From Beta vulgaris subsp. vulgaris (taxonomy: Eukaryota > Streptophyta > Magnoliopsida > Caryophyllales > Amaranthaceae), in the NCBI RefSeq assembly GCF_026745355.1, contig NC_079205.1:8681656-8745655 (forward strand): a stretch of 64,000 bases of DNA, written 5' to 3'. Under the pieces are notes generated by a model, which saw nothing but the letters and a program-made list of their open reading frames with translations, searched no databases and was not told the DNA's origin. The translations under genes were made by a program, and so were the position numbers. This document shows positions 22,608-34,384 of this stretch, piece by piece. Position 1 is the first letter of the stretch. Each line of letters begins with the position of its first letter.

Positions 22608-23416
22608 GATCATGTATGTCCTGAACATTTTGGAAAATAAGGCAGTCATGTTGCTTGGCGTTAGCAGGAGCTAGTATTCTACTCTTTTCGGTTTCTGGTT
22701 TTCCCCTCCCTCTCCGCTTGGGGATTTGACAATGTGTATCCTGTAATGTACATAATTTGCTAGAATTGTATAAGGTTTGTGTGTTGTCAATAGAATTTCT
22801 GGTGAATGTTTGCCAAAGGTTTGTCATCAATGCCAAAAGAAAGCTCAAAGTAACAAGAGATGAGCAAAGCTCATCTTTTTGTACCACGAACTTCATGATT
22901 TTACAACACCAATAGCACTGTATGAACATAATTTGCCTGCATTTTCATTGTTGTTCTGATGTAACGTGAAAATGTGGGGAGTAATCAAGAAAAAGGGTTG
23001 ATGATGATGAAAAAACTTGGATGATCGAGTTAATTGGGTAAATGGGACCCATTATATGAAGAATCCTCCTTTCTCTCCTCCTTCCTTGATCTTTCATGGC
23101 AGCATCAATCTCGCTGCTATTATTACTTGGATCTAGTTTCAAAACTATGACATCTTTCTATTAAATATAATACACTTTTTATGTAGGCAATTTTTATTCA
23201 TGTTTCAAATGTACATTTTAAATATCGAGTGAATTGAACGCATTACTCTTCTAATTTTATATGTACATTTTAAATATCGAGTGAATTGAGTGCACTAATC
23301 TTTTTACAACTTAAAAAATTGGAGCTTTATTTTTGTTTTTTATGTTTTCTTGTGAATGGAGAAAAACATATATCAAGTGCGCCAAAAAAAAAAAACAGTA
23401 ACATCGGTAACATTCG
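22608..23416. other. 3' region of the mitochondrial-protein gene and spacer
   Basis: No coding frame with family resemblance. The phrase TGTACATTTTAAATATCGAG occurs twice about 50 bp apart near 23211 and 23261. Confidence 0.4.
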
Positions 23417-23417
23417 T

Positions 23418-23763
23418 AGCCCGTTTGGTAGTCGTTACTAAATTGTGGTAATGGGAATGCATTTTAAGTGTAATTCTATTAGGGAAGCACCCTTAAAATC
23501 TCCATGGGTAGACATTTTTTCTCCATGGGCAAGCAATCTCACCCCTAAACTTGTGTTTTTGTTTCCAAGGGGAAGCAATTTTCATTACCACTCATTACCA
23601 CCTACAAGGTGGTATTGGATGGGAATGAAAATTCAAGAAGGAAAGTGAACACCTTTAGGATAAATTAGCATTACCATGGGAATGGACAATGATATTTTTC
23701 ACCAATTTACACACAAATTCATTCTCATTACCACCATTTATGACCAACTACCAAACGGGCCGT
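23418..23763. mobile_element. MITE with GCCCGTTTGGTAG ends
   Basis: The inverted ends GCCCGTTTGGTAGTCGTTAC (left, about 23419) and ACTACCAAACGGGCCGT (right, about 23747-23763) enclose about 340 bp that lacks an ORF and is rich in AATGGGAATG and CATTACCA phrases. The target duplication was not resolved. It is likely a Harbinger- or hAT-related MITE. Confidence 0.65.
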
Positions 23764-25069
23764 GAGGTAATGCTCGGCCCCAAAACGCTAGTTTACAATA
23801 GAAAATGTGTTAGAGGATTATTTTCACCCTTTATAAACCAAACAAAGAAAAATGAGAATGACTTTCTCATAACATGTTTTCTTATAACCCAAACACTCTA
23901 ATCCTAAGATTTCACACTTGATGGCGGTTTAACTTCAAAATGTGGAACAGTTTTCTTGATTCCAAGTCGATCAGATACTATTACTCTGTTAGATTTCTGG
24001 TTTTGCCTAAAGTTGTGATGGTTTCTTGATATGTTAAAGGTGAATTATTTTTTCAGACTTGAGGCACATATCTGAATGGAAGCAAGGCTTATGCATATAA
24101 GAAGGATGCTCCAGTTTGCTTGAGTCTTGAATCTTTTGTTTGTTTTTTTTACCCCCAAATGGCTGTTTCTATTTGCTTTTTTACAGTTTTTCGTTTACGT
24201 GTTTTTAATATACTTATATGCATTAAACATATGTAAAAGTTACAAAAAATTGATATTTGAAAAACCATACATGAAGACGGATCTAGTAGATTAGTAATGA
24301 TCAATTAGCCGGTTTACTGAAGTCGACTTTGCACAGCCCCTGAGCAGCAAAATTTGTGTAACTTTTCAAATTCAGAACCCATGGGAACTTGAAAATAAAT
24401 GATTCTATTAAATCTTGGTGTGTAATAATGTATCAAGTTGATTAACATAACTATACAATTCTATACAAGTTCCATTACATGATAAGCTAATACATAATCA
24501 ATTCATGTAACTTGACAATATAAGTAGTATACTTTCCTTGCAATATGTGCAACTTACAGAAGTGGAATTTGTTACACCAGACCTGACTGCTGAGAAACAT
24601 GACCCGTCTACGTAAGCTCGGATGAGAACCGCACTATGATTTCAGACAGCAACCGTGAACCATAACTACAGCAATTTGGCGTGATTAGTCAGTGTGTATA
24701 TATGCAAATAAAGTCCTCTTATGTCTACTGTGACTTTACATCATTACCACATTCAATATCAGAAACATCATTTGACAAGATGTTTAGGATAGATGATCAA
24801 AATACCAAAATAGGTTAATGAATCAATGACGTGAAAATCATATGTAAACATACCAAGTAACATGGCCTGTTAATAAACTCGTATGAGGGTATCTATCATT
24901 AAGGTCCATATGGGACAGTTCAAATTTCAACTTGCTATTTTAGAAAGTGACCTATATGGTATAATTAGTTGGAATAGAGGTAGTATTTGGATTCTTGGGC
25001 ATGTCTATGATGGGATGAAGATGCTATAACAAAAGATTACCTCCATACAGAGACAAGATCATGTTAGCT
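23764..25069. other. Intergenic spacer and 3' region of the zinc-ribbon gene
   Basis: Nothing recognised. The part near 25069 is the presumed 3' UTR of the minus-strand gene above it. Confidence 0.35.
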
Positions 25070-28000
25070 TTATTCCGCATCTTTCACTTCAGCTTCAATA
25101 TCAACAACAGATGTCGAAGCATTCTTTCCTGCAAATAGAAGATAACTTGTCATCGATTAAGGGTAGAAAGAAGTAGCAACACGTGTTCTCGGGGGGGGGG
25201 GGGGATTGTTGGAAGGAGAGAGGAGAACTAATAACATGAGTAGGTGTTGCAGAAACTGGAAACATTCCAGCAAGAATTAGCTACCCAATTATCATGTTCT
25301 TACCAATGTGGAAATCATCTGAAACCAGGTCTGTACAATAGGTCATCAACATAGCACGCACAACTTTCTATCTAAACCTCTTCCATTGAGTCCCAGCCAA
25401 CTATCCAAGTCAACTTGATACACCAGTTACTAATGTAAGTTTCTCGTAGGAATGGATGCCTGGATTGACTCCAGTCACTCAAGTCTCAACATCCAAATGC
25501 GAGCAGATTTCTACAATGTAGGTATTGTACCCATTGCAGCGAAGCAAGAGTCAATCTCAAGAGCTTAGGAGCTTAAGGAAAGAAAAAAGGGTTTTAGCAG
25601 TGACTGAGAGTAAACAAAACTATTTCAGTTTTCACAGACCCTTATTTACCTCTAAGTGCATGCTTGGATTGAGGGTAAATTAAATGGGTTAAGAAGACAA
25701 ATTGAAGTTGATTTTAGGTGGTGCTAGAGTGTATATAGATAATGCAAGGAAGAATACATGGAAGCGGAAATACTATCCGCATTTTGGGGGTAATGCATTA
25801 ACCTAGGGAGGGGGGGGGGGGTGGATAACTATTACCCCCAGAACGAGGGTTATAATTCCCCTGCTTTACACAATCAATAACTTATTACAACCATCCCCAT
25901 CCCCATATAACTTCCTTTTCATTATGTTTTCTTCTAGTAACCCCCTTAATACATCACCTCCAAGCTCTAAGAACAAACAATTTGTTCAGTAGAAACTTCC
26001 AAATGGAAGATTGTAAAGTTCATTACTAAGGCAGGTATGTGTATTCAAATTCAAAAGCTAGTAATATAGAGCCCAACACTCTTATAAAGTCTTCCAGATG
26101 GAAAAATGTAAAGCCTATACAGGGAGGACATGTCTATTCAAAGATAGTATAGTACCCAAACACTGTTATGACACAAGTTTGCGATAATTGTCAATCAAAC
26201 AATATGAGTTCACACCAAAACCATCCGAGGAATGAAGTAGATAGAAGGATAAATACAAAAGAATCTCGAAAGCTAGGACCATACCTTTTTTAGACCAAGG
26301 TGAGAAGTCGTCAGATGTTTGTCCAAATGGAGTAGAACGCTTGGAGGACTTGAGAGGTTCTTTTACAAACTCATTCTCTTCCACTGAAAATTTTAAATAA
26401 TATAAAAAAAAATTCCATAAACCAATGCCATATTGCACCAAAATGTTGCAGCCTCTATAGAAGGGAAAAGAGCATTTAACTATTAGCAACCAACGCATAC
26501 ATTATTATCCTCTAATGGGAATAACTACTAGTCCCTTATAGAAAAGGGAAACATATTTTTGCAACTTCTGACGCAATCACGTCATCAGAACACCCCTACA
26601 ACCCCAGGAGAGAGCCGCGGGGGGGGGGGGGGGTTGATTATCCATACAATGTTGTAGATAGTGGAGACTGCCAGCAGCCCATATCCAGAGGGACGCTAAA
26701 AGACCATTCAAAATGTCAATGAAAAGACCTGGTAAGAGATTGCTTAAATAACGAGAACCACTTTGCCGTGCATATTCTACTACAAGCAGAGAATTTAGTG
26801 AAACTTACAAATAAGAGTATAAGACAAAAGAGACAACCTCCAAAGAAATAATGTCCTCATGTTACATCTAGTAAGGCCAGAAGTTCTAGTTGCATGTTGA
26901 GAAGGATGAAGAAGGGTTGGATCAGAAAAATATGGAAAACGGTTTTGTTGCAATCTGGTTGTGCACTTATGAAGAAAGAAATGGTTTTTTAACTCAAAGA
27001 CTTGTTCATGACAATTTATTTGGAGACTGATGTACAGCTGGAGTCAAGTGACATTTTGAGGAGCACTCAAAGATGTAATAGTAAAACAAGAAAATTTTAA
27101 CTATTTCAAGTTACAACTTTGCTTTTCTTGGTTACATAGAGAAATTTATGAATGATGGCTTAAAGAAGATGATAATTTTGGATCTAACCTTATACATGTG
27201 GGTAGCACCCCTCCCTCTCTTTTATGTCCTGATATATTCCTTTCACTCTTCATTCCATAGATATTAGTTATTCAAGAAAATACAGCCAAGATGCAACAAC
27301 ACAGAAAAGGTGTTCGAATGTGGGGGGAAAGAAGTAGAAATAGGAATAAAGACGAAAATCTTATATCAAGACAGAGCAGCGAAGAAAAGGGTACTGAATA
27401 CCCGACAGAACCAGGGCAGAGATGAACAAAGTGAGTTGCACAACAGAACCTTCAGAGGGTAAGTGAATTAGTCAAATTTCAGAGCATATTCTAGTTCAAT
27501 GCTATCAGTAGAGTCTGGCTGCTTGAAGGAGAAATAAAATCTACTGTATGCATCTACGGTTGGTAGACTATAGACTATAAGTGAAGCAGTTTTCGACTAG
27601 ACAGTCACAGCCTCCATCGGGTTATATGCAACTAGCTTTCTAATCATAAAAAGATGTACGTTATCTAGATACCTAATCATAAAAGATTGTTAATAGTGAA
27701 ACCATGTTGCATATGTTTGAAAAAATGGAGTATGCATCATTTTCATTGTAATAGGAAAGTTGGAAGCAGATAAAGTGTATACATAGGCCAATAGTGAAGC
27801 ACCATGCCATTTGCATGCATCAATTACTATGACTACCAGTAAATTACATGGCATGGGGAAAAGTGAAAACAAAATTTCAAAGAATGCATTCCAATGTGGT
27901 ATAAAATTACTGGTTTATAATTACATAAGTAGCCAACAATGCACATGGAAGAATAAATTTGTTTACCTGAAAAGGGTTGACTACAGTACGGGCACAACTG

Positions 28001-30910
28001 AAGTTCATCAGTTAGAGATGATCTGGCAAACGTCAATAAGAAACGTAAGAAACCAGTAGTAATCCAGAATAGATAATAATTTATTTTCCTTTCTCCCTCA
28101 TTTTTTCTGTGTTAAAAAAACAGTGTTTACTTACTTGAAAACCTGGAAAGTATTACCACAGTTTGGACACTGCATAAACATCAGATAAAGAAAAAGAATT
28201 TTAGTCAAAGGATAAAAGAAAGCAATAGAGAAACTTCAAGACTGAGAATTTCAGATTTATAATACTGATATAATGGAAAACGAAGCAACGAAAACATCTC
28301 CTGCATAGTGATAGGGATCCAAGACGAACTAGGCAAGAAAGATGTGCTAACTGCTAAGGTAACTTGTGTAAAGAATTTGTATTTGCCAAAGGAAAATTAG
28401 GTGTGAAATCAACTTTTTTGAAAGTCATACAAATCGACAACTACTAAAAATATATAATCTGGCATAGAAAGAATGATAGACAATCATTAGACCTATGCTG
28501 CCTTTGCAAGTGTATCTAATCTTCCTCTTTTTTGCATTAAAATTTAGGCTCTGTTCTCCTCACTCAATTCAGGGGAAAAAAAGTTAAGAAATGTTCAGAC
28601 TTCAGAAAATTTAAGTTCATGAAGTACAAGTTCAGATAACTTCAGTACATAAAAGATAATTCCTGATAAGTTCAGATAATTCCTGATAAGTTAAAAGTTT
28701 AAATACACATGATCAAACTTATCAAGGGAAGCCTTCCTAGAAGGGTTTTCTAGAATAAGATGCTTCCATCTAGGGTGGTTGGTTTTGTTAGCTGTATGGT
28801 TTCAATTCACTGTATTATATCTTGGTAATATAATTTCCATTTACCAAAATCAAAGGCCTCAAAGTAAGAAAGTTAATGAAATCTTACAGAATCTTGAATT
28901 ATGTCTCTTCCTGCCCACCAGAGGAATATTCCAAAGCCAACTACAGGTACGATTATTGCCAGCAACTGCATAAGCACGAAATAGAAAATCAGATCCATTG
29001 TTTGTATATTCAGAGTGAAATGGGACACGCATGAGAGGTCGTACAATATTGACACTAGTACTAATTCAAATTCCTAACTATTGATATGTGACAATAAACA
29101 AACCACGAATACATGTTATACACAATACCTCTGCATGAACAACAATGCCACAGCACCAGTATGACAACATATGCCAATCTGTTATAAGCTAAAAAGTTAT
29201 TTACTGATACTTTAAGATGGGAAACAGAATTCAAGTTCAAGATATCAAACCTATACAAATCAACTACAACTCTCAAACAATTCTATTTCAAAAGAGCAAC
29301 GAATGAGATATATATATACTTCTCTGTTATTTTATTAGTTGCAACGCTTGCCAATGTGCAAGTTTTCACCATTAACATCTGTAATTAACTAATAGTGCAA
29401 ATCATAGAAAATTGATATTTTGCAAATATACGGTGAGATAAATCCTGACAGCATCATACATGCTAAAATTTGTTTTATATAGTATTAGTTTTTTTTTTCG
29501 TGAAGCTTATAAGTGTATAAATAGTGCAAAAGATAAGCTTTGCAACTAGCATAAAACATAGTTACTATACGCCAACAAGAACTTGATGAGCTGACGCCAC
29601 TACAATATCGAAACGTGAAGGCTGCAATATGGGTATTGTTAGAAAACAGTCATTCACTCACTGAAACATTCAACTGACAACCAATCATCGACACAAATTC
29701 ACAATTCGTGACAAAGGATTCACAAACAAAAACAGAATGAAGAGAAGTCCCTTTGTCAATTTCCACAATATAGCAAAGGCCACAGCACGGATTAATACTT
29801 TCTCTGTTTTCAATTTAGATGCTCCATAGAGAAAGTAGAGAGTTTTTTTAGAGAGAGAAAGTAGGGGACTATCACTTCTCGAATAAAAAACAATTGTTAT
29901 GGAAAAAGTATGGGTAATTTAAAGGAGAAAGTGGGCAACCGCTCACTTTTTTTAAGGGCATTCTAGAAAGTTTAGTGCTAAAATGAAGTACATTTGTAGT
30001 GAGTATCTTGTAAGTATTCCGACATTTCCATTTTAAAGGAATGTATTATGTAGCAACAATTATGAAACAGAGAAAGTGCTATCTAAAGAAAAAAAAATTG
30101 AAATCCATCTTGAGTATAATCAATACTACAAAACAAAGATTTCACCAAAAAAAAATCAATATTAAAGAAAAACAGACGATGAAACAAGTAGGCTGCAGAA
30201 TGGCATCAACAATAATAAAGACTTAGTCCGAAAACGATTTGGAGTCAGGCTAACATAAATCGTCATAAAAAATCGTTTCCTTGACCAATGAACATAACCA
30301 ATACGTTACGTATCCAGTCTGGATACGCGTACCCATTCCTAAAATTTTAAAATCTCGCCGTTTTATGTCCCCGTATCCCAATCCGCACCCGTATACATAG
30401 ACCATATATATGCAACCTAGCAATGAAGATGGCAAATTGAAACAAATTAAGGGAAGACAGAGAAAGAGAGAGAGTTACCCAAAGAGAGACAATAGTATCA
30501 AGAACCCAACCAAGTTGGCCAGTCATAGTAAGATAAGTCAATCCCACAGCTAAAGCAAGATTAACCAACACTCTAGCACTAGTACCATCATCTCTCTTAT
30601 CATTTCCACCATTAAAATTAGGAAACTGATTGAATTTAACCAATACCACTCTCTTTTGCCGTCTCAAATCACTTGTTCTTACTCCATGTAAAAACCCTTG
30701 ATTTCTAAAAGTGCACAACTTTATGTTTGAACAATTTTGAGGAAAAGAACTCATTTTTGTGCATTTCAGATGGTAAAATTTGATGGGTTGAGGTGATTTT
30801 ATGAGGAATTTACATGTTGGTGTTGTAATTGGGTTTTGTTGGTGAGTATAGGTTGAGATAGTGATGGATATAGAAGAAGGTGTTGTCATTGGAAAACCAT
30901 TAACAAACAA
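25070..30910 (-). CDS. Putative plastid membrane protein with C-terminal zinc ribbon, 7 exons
   Basis: Exons: 30479-30910, 29571-29621, 28888-28965, 28135-28169, 27967-28022, 26285-26383, 25070-25128 (810 nt, 269 residues; a second ATG at 30889 would give 262). The first 80 or so residues are rich in Ser/Thr/Pro with few acidic residues, like a chloroplast transit peptide. Two hydrophobic stretches follow: VLVNLALAVGLTYLTMTGQL (about 112-131) and VLVGLLAIIVPVVGFGIFLW (about 158-177). Then comes WWAGRDIIQDS and a zinc ribbon C188-x2-C191 ... C209-x2-C212 (CPNCGNTF, LCPYCSQPF). The tail reads SPWSKKGKNASTSVVDIEAE and VKDAE. Each CxxC sits on its own small exon (35 and 56 nt). Splice phases all agree. 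I do not recognise a named family; it could be a thylakoid or envelope assembly or redox factor, but that is a guess. Confidence 0.78.
29792..30040. mobile_element. Possible diverged MITE in intron 1 of the zinc-ribbon gene
   Basis: TACTTTCTCTGTTTTCAATT near 29797 and related inverted A/T-rich sequence near 30020-30040 suggest an old Stowaway-type element. The right end is poorly preserved. Confidence 0.35.
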
Positions 30911-31361
30911 GTAGAATTGAGGGAATTAATTAATACTTATAGTTCTGAAGTTGATAATGGAATATAAATCAAATGTGAGACAGTGTGTATTTTTGTCAAG
31001 TCATATCCATTTATCTGGAGTACGCCACCAAAGGCTTGAGAGTTGAGAGAGACCTTTTGAGAGTTCTTCCAAGAAGAGTGATAAACTGATTTTAACATTG
31101 TTAAGGTTTAGTGAAATGTCTACCTGTGGTCACTGGTCAGGTTGTGAAACTTTGATGATGTGTGGTTTTTACTAATTTCATTATTGCATCTTTCGATTTC
31201 GAATTTCATTTTTTATTTCTTGTCATTTTATTTATTTAGTATTGACATTCATGAGGTGGAAAGAAAATCGACGAGTGCAATTTTAATTATGACTTTTCTG
31301 ACAAAAACAGTTTCAACTTTAATTTAATATTAACTTTTCTGACTGTTTAAAGCTTGTGAAC
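30911..31361. other. Upstream region of the zinc-ribbon gene
   Basis: Promoter side of the minus-strand gene; no specific motif was assigned. Confidence 0.35.
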
Positions 31362-31621
31362 TACTCCCTCCGTCCCATAATATAGTGCTTGTTTCTTTTT
31401 TCACGGTCTCCAAAACATAACTTTGACCTTTAAAATCTTCAATTCCTTATTAATAAAAAATATAAAAAGTTGATATTATGAAATTACACATTGAGACGAA
31501 TCTAACAAGATCCTACATGAATATGTTTTTTTATATATACAAATGAGAATATTCGGTCAAAGATTTTAAAGTTTGACCATCAAAAATGAAATAGGCACTA
31601 TATTATGGGACGGAGGGAGTA
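31362..31621. mobile_element. Stowaway-like MITE
   Basis: TA at 31362-31363 and 31620-31621 bound near-perfect inverted ends CTCCCTCCGTCCCATAATAT and ATATTATGGGACGGAGGGAG. The interior contains the shared core in reverse (GACGAATCTAACAAGATCC). Confidence 0.88.
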
Positions 31622-31893
31622 TTTGAAGAATGGTGTCGTAGAAGCGTCTAGTTTTGGTAATTTAGTTGGTGATATTTTAGAGTGTGGTAAAGTTTGTAGT
31701 AGTCTTTCTTTTGCTCATGTAGGTAGAAATGGGAACAAAGTAGCTCATAAACTTGCCCATGTAAGTCGAAGTATTAGGAATTTGCGTGTGTGGATTGAAG
31801 AAGTCCCGCAAGATGTATCGCCTCTTGTGGAGGCTGATTTGGTTTCAATTGAATAGTAGTTGATTTTCCCGTCAAAAAAAAAAAAAAAACCCG
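31622..31893 (+). pseudogene. 5'-truncated LINE 3' end with poly(A)
   Basis: A frame gives SSFGNLVGDILECGKVCSSL, SFAHVGRNGNKVAHKLAHVS and ends EADLVSIE with TAG at 31854-31856. This is the C-terminal half of a LINE RNase H domain (HVGRNGNKVAHKLA). About 20 bp later a run of 17 A begins (31876-31892), as expected of a target-primed LINE insertion. Its 5' end abuts exactly the MITE's right TA. Confidence 0.75.
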
Positions 31894-34384
31894 TAACTAG
31901 TCAAAAAGGTTAAAACAAAGGTGTTTTTTTTTTTACTTCTTTATATTGTTTAAATTTCCTATCTTCTTCCTCCTCTTTCTCTCCTTCCCCCTTCTCTGCC
32001 ACCCTCCTCATCCTCTTCCCTTCACTGACTTGCCTCCAATTTGACACATCTTTGGATCGGGACTCCGAGGTTTGACTCATTAGAACTCATTTTTCAAAGT
32101 TTTTCTCTTCTCGTCGAATTTGCTGATGGCCAAGGTTTGAGTGACAGGCAAGGGGGAGGATGATGGAGAGATGGCAAACAAGGGAAAGGGTTTCAATGGG
32201 CGAGGGAGGGGATTTTGAAGGTTGTTGGGGGGGGGGGGTGGGGTTAACTGGGGGATAGATAGTGGTGGTAGGGGATGGGGAGGGAGTTTCGGGGGAGGGA
32301 GAGGTGGTGGAAGGGAAGGTAGGGGTTTCGAGGGGAAGGGGTGGGCTTAACTACTGGTGCCAAGGGGTTGGGGAAGTTGTTATTTGATGTAGCAGGTCCT
32401 TAACCTGCTAGTACCGCTTTTGTAAGACTCTCATAAATTTGAGATTACTCAATATTAAATTGAAGTTGGGAGTGTTTTTGTGAGGGTTGGGTCACTTGGG
32501 TGACAATAGTTGAGACTGTTCTTTTCAATTTTTCCTTGAAAATATGGGATTCTAAATATAGGTTGAAGTTTATTTACATAGATGACACTAAAACTTATAG
32601 ATACTCTCTTCGATCTCAATAGATTTCTCATTTATAATTTTTTCGCTTTCATAAGTAAGAAATCTTCCAAAAAAAATTCAAGTAATAAGAAAAAAAACAT
32701 AATCATATAGAGTTATGTTTGATTTGCCGAATTGTATACATTTCAAAAATTAAACTTTCATAATTTTTACTAATATGCAATTAAAGATATTAATGACACA
32801 AAATATGTATTGAAAAACGTGAAAAGGAGAAACGGAAAGTCTATCAAGCGATGAAGTGAGTATTTTTCTTATTTACTCTTGTTGCAATTTTATCCCCTTC
32901 ATCTTCTCCTTGTCTAGTCCGATTCAACAGGACCAAGTATAAACAAGGAATTTTTTTTCTCGAGCTAAGATGAAAAAGGTTCTAATACAAGGGAAAACAA
33001 GGAGAATTTCTCAAGTGAATCTCATAAGGCTTGATCCCTAAACCTCAAACTCATAAACAAGGAATTCTAATACGACCATCAAACGACAAAGAAAACAAAT
33101 CCAGCCATCTAGAGTATTTGAAAAGATAGAGATCCATTTAAATTTGCTTTTTTTTGTCCAGATCATGATGATCGCATACAAGAGATGAACAAGGTTGATT
33201 CTGCTCCTGTGCACTTTATGCAGAAGGGAAATGGTAGCATTTGGAGCTGCAGCACCTGTAAAGATTGGAAATTTCCATTTTGTTCCACAAAATTTGAACA
33301 ATTAAATAACTGAAATTGTGAAACAAAATTGTTTCATAAAGCTGTATATACCAAACTCTACCAAAAAATTTACAGGAACCTGTAGTTTCAAGCTGATTCT
33401 ACAAGGAAATATGTCACTTCCTCTATACTCCACGCCGAGTCTCTGTAATACTAAATCTACAAAAATAAATGATCTGATTTCTATTCAATGAGAATTAGGC
33501 CAAGAGAAACTTGTGGTTCTTCCTTGGTTGAAGATGATCAGTTGACATTAACAGTTGATCAGACAGGACTGCAGCATTCCTTTGGCCCCAGAGCAACAGA
33601 TTATCACGATTCACAATGTCACCTAATTAAGAGGCAAAAGTGCAGAACTTTGGGCATCATGATTACTATGACGGCTATCGAGCAAGCATTAACCATTAAC
33701 CAATTTCTATTCTAAATAGTCAATCACGAGTACCTGAAATTGAACACATTTTCTTCGTTATTATTACTGAAATTTGAGCAACACTCTGATCAGGTATGTT
33801 CTGCCTTAGGGACACTGGAGCTATGTATTGTGGGTCAAATTTTAGCTGATGAAAATCAAGCAACGGGAACTCCAACGAGGTACTAAAGTATCCAACGGTA
33901 ACAAGATAGGGTAAGGTTCAGTTGCCTATAAATTTAAAGGATGATATAATATGAACAGATTTTTCCCGTGAAAAAAGCGCAAAAGTATATGGAATCATGA
34001 GAATATTAACTTTAGAGAGCAAAGTTCATTCTTGGGGAAGCATAAGTGCATAAGGATTTACTTAACCAAGCGAAGGGAAAAAACTGTAGAAGCTTACTCC
34101 CGTAACTTGCTTCAAAGAAAGGACAATGTCAAAATTTGCACTTTTCGTTCTTCTCACTGCAAGAGTAATTATTCCTGGCACGAATTTGCTCGTATGACGG
34201 TATGAGTATCCATGAATTTGACTGTTGATAACCTAGAACCATCCATGATAGACAGAAAGGCACCAATACAATTCAAGAGAAATTCTTTAGCTAATGCAAT
34301 CGGAAGTATGACAAAATTTCTTCACCTTGGCTAAAAGACTGGTGTACTTACTGGAAGAAAATGCTACAGCTATCTCTGCTCCTA
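31894..34384. other. Spacer, GC-skewed patch and 3' region of the PLP gene
   Basis: A G-rich, low-complexity patch lies at 32150-32370 with a 12-G run at 32227-32238. Around 32600-32868 there is a badly decayed Stowaway-like MITE (TACTCTCTTCGATCTC left, GCGATGAAGTGAGTA right). Nothing else is supported; the part close to 34384 is likely the 3' UTR of the minus-strand gene. Confidence 0.4.

Noticed and set aside
29105..29165. Possible extra exon of the zinc-ribbon gene (LLFMQR-like frame)
   Set aside because: Joining 29571-29621 directly to 28888-28965 keeps frame and a continuous membrane helix; the candidate lacks a clear acceptor/donor pair in the right phase.
33488..33715. 75-codon plus-strand frame near the PLP gene 3' end
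   Set aside because: No homology recognised and no neighbouring exon in phase; kept as unannotated spacer.
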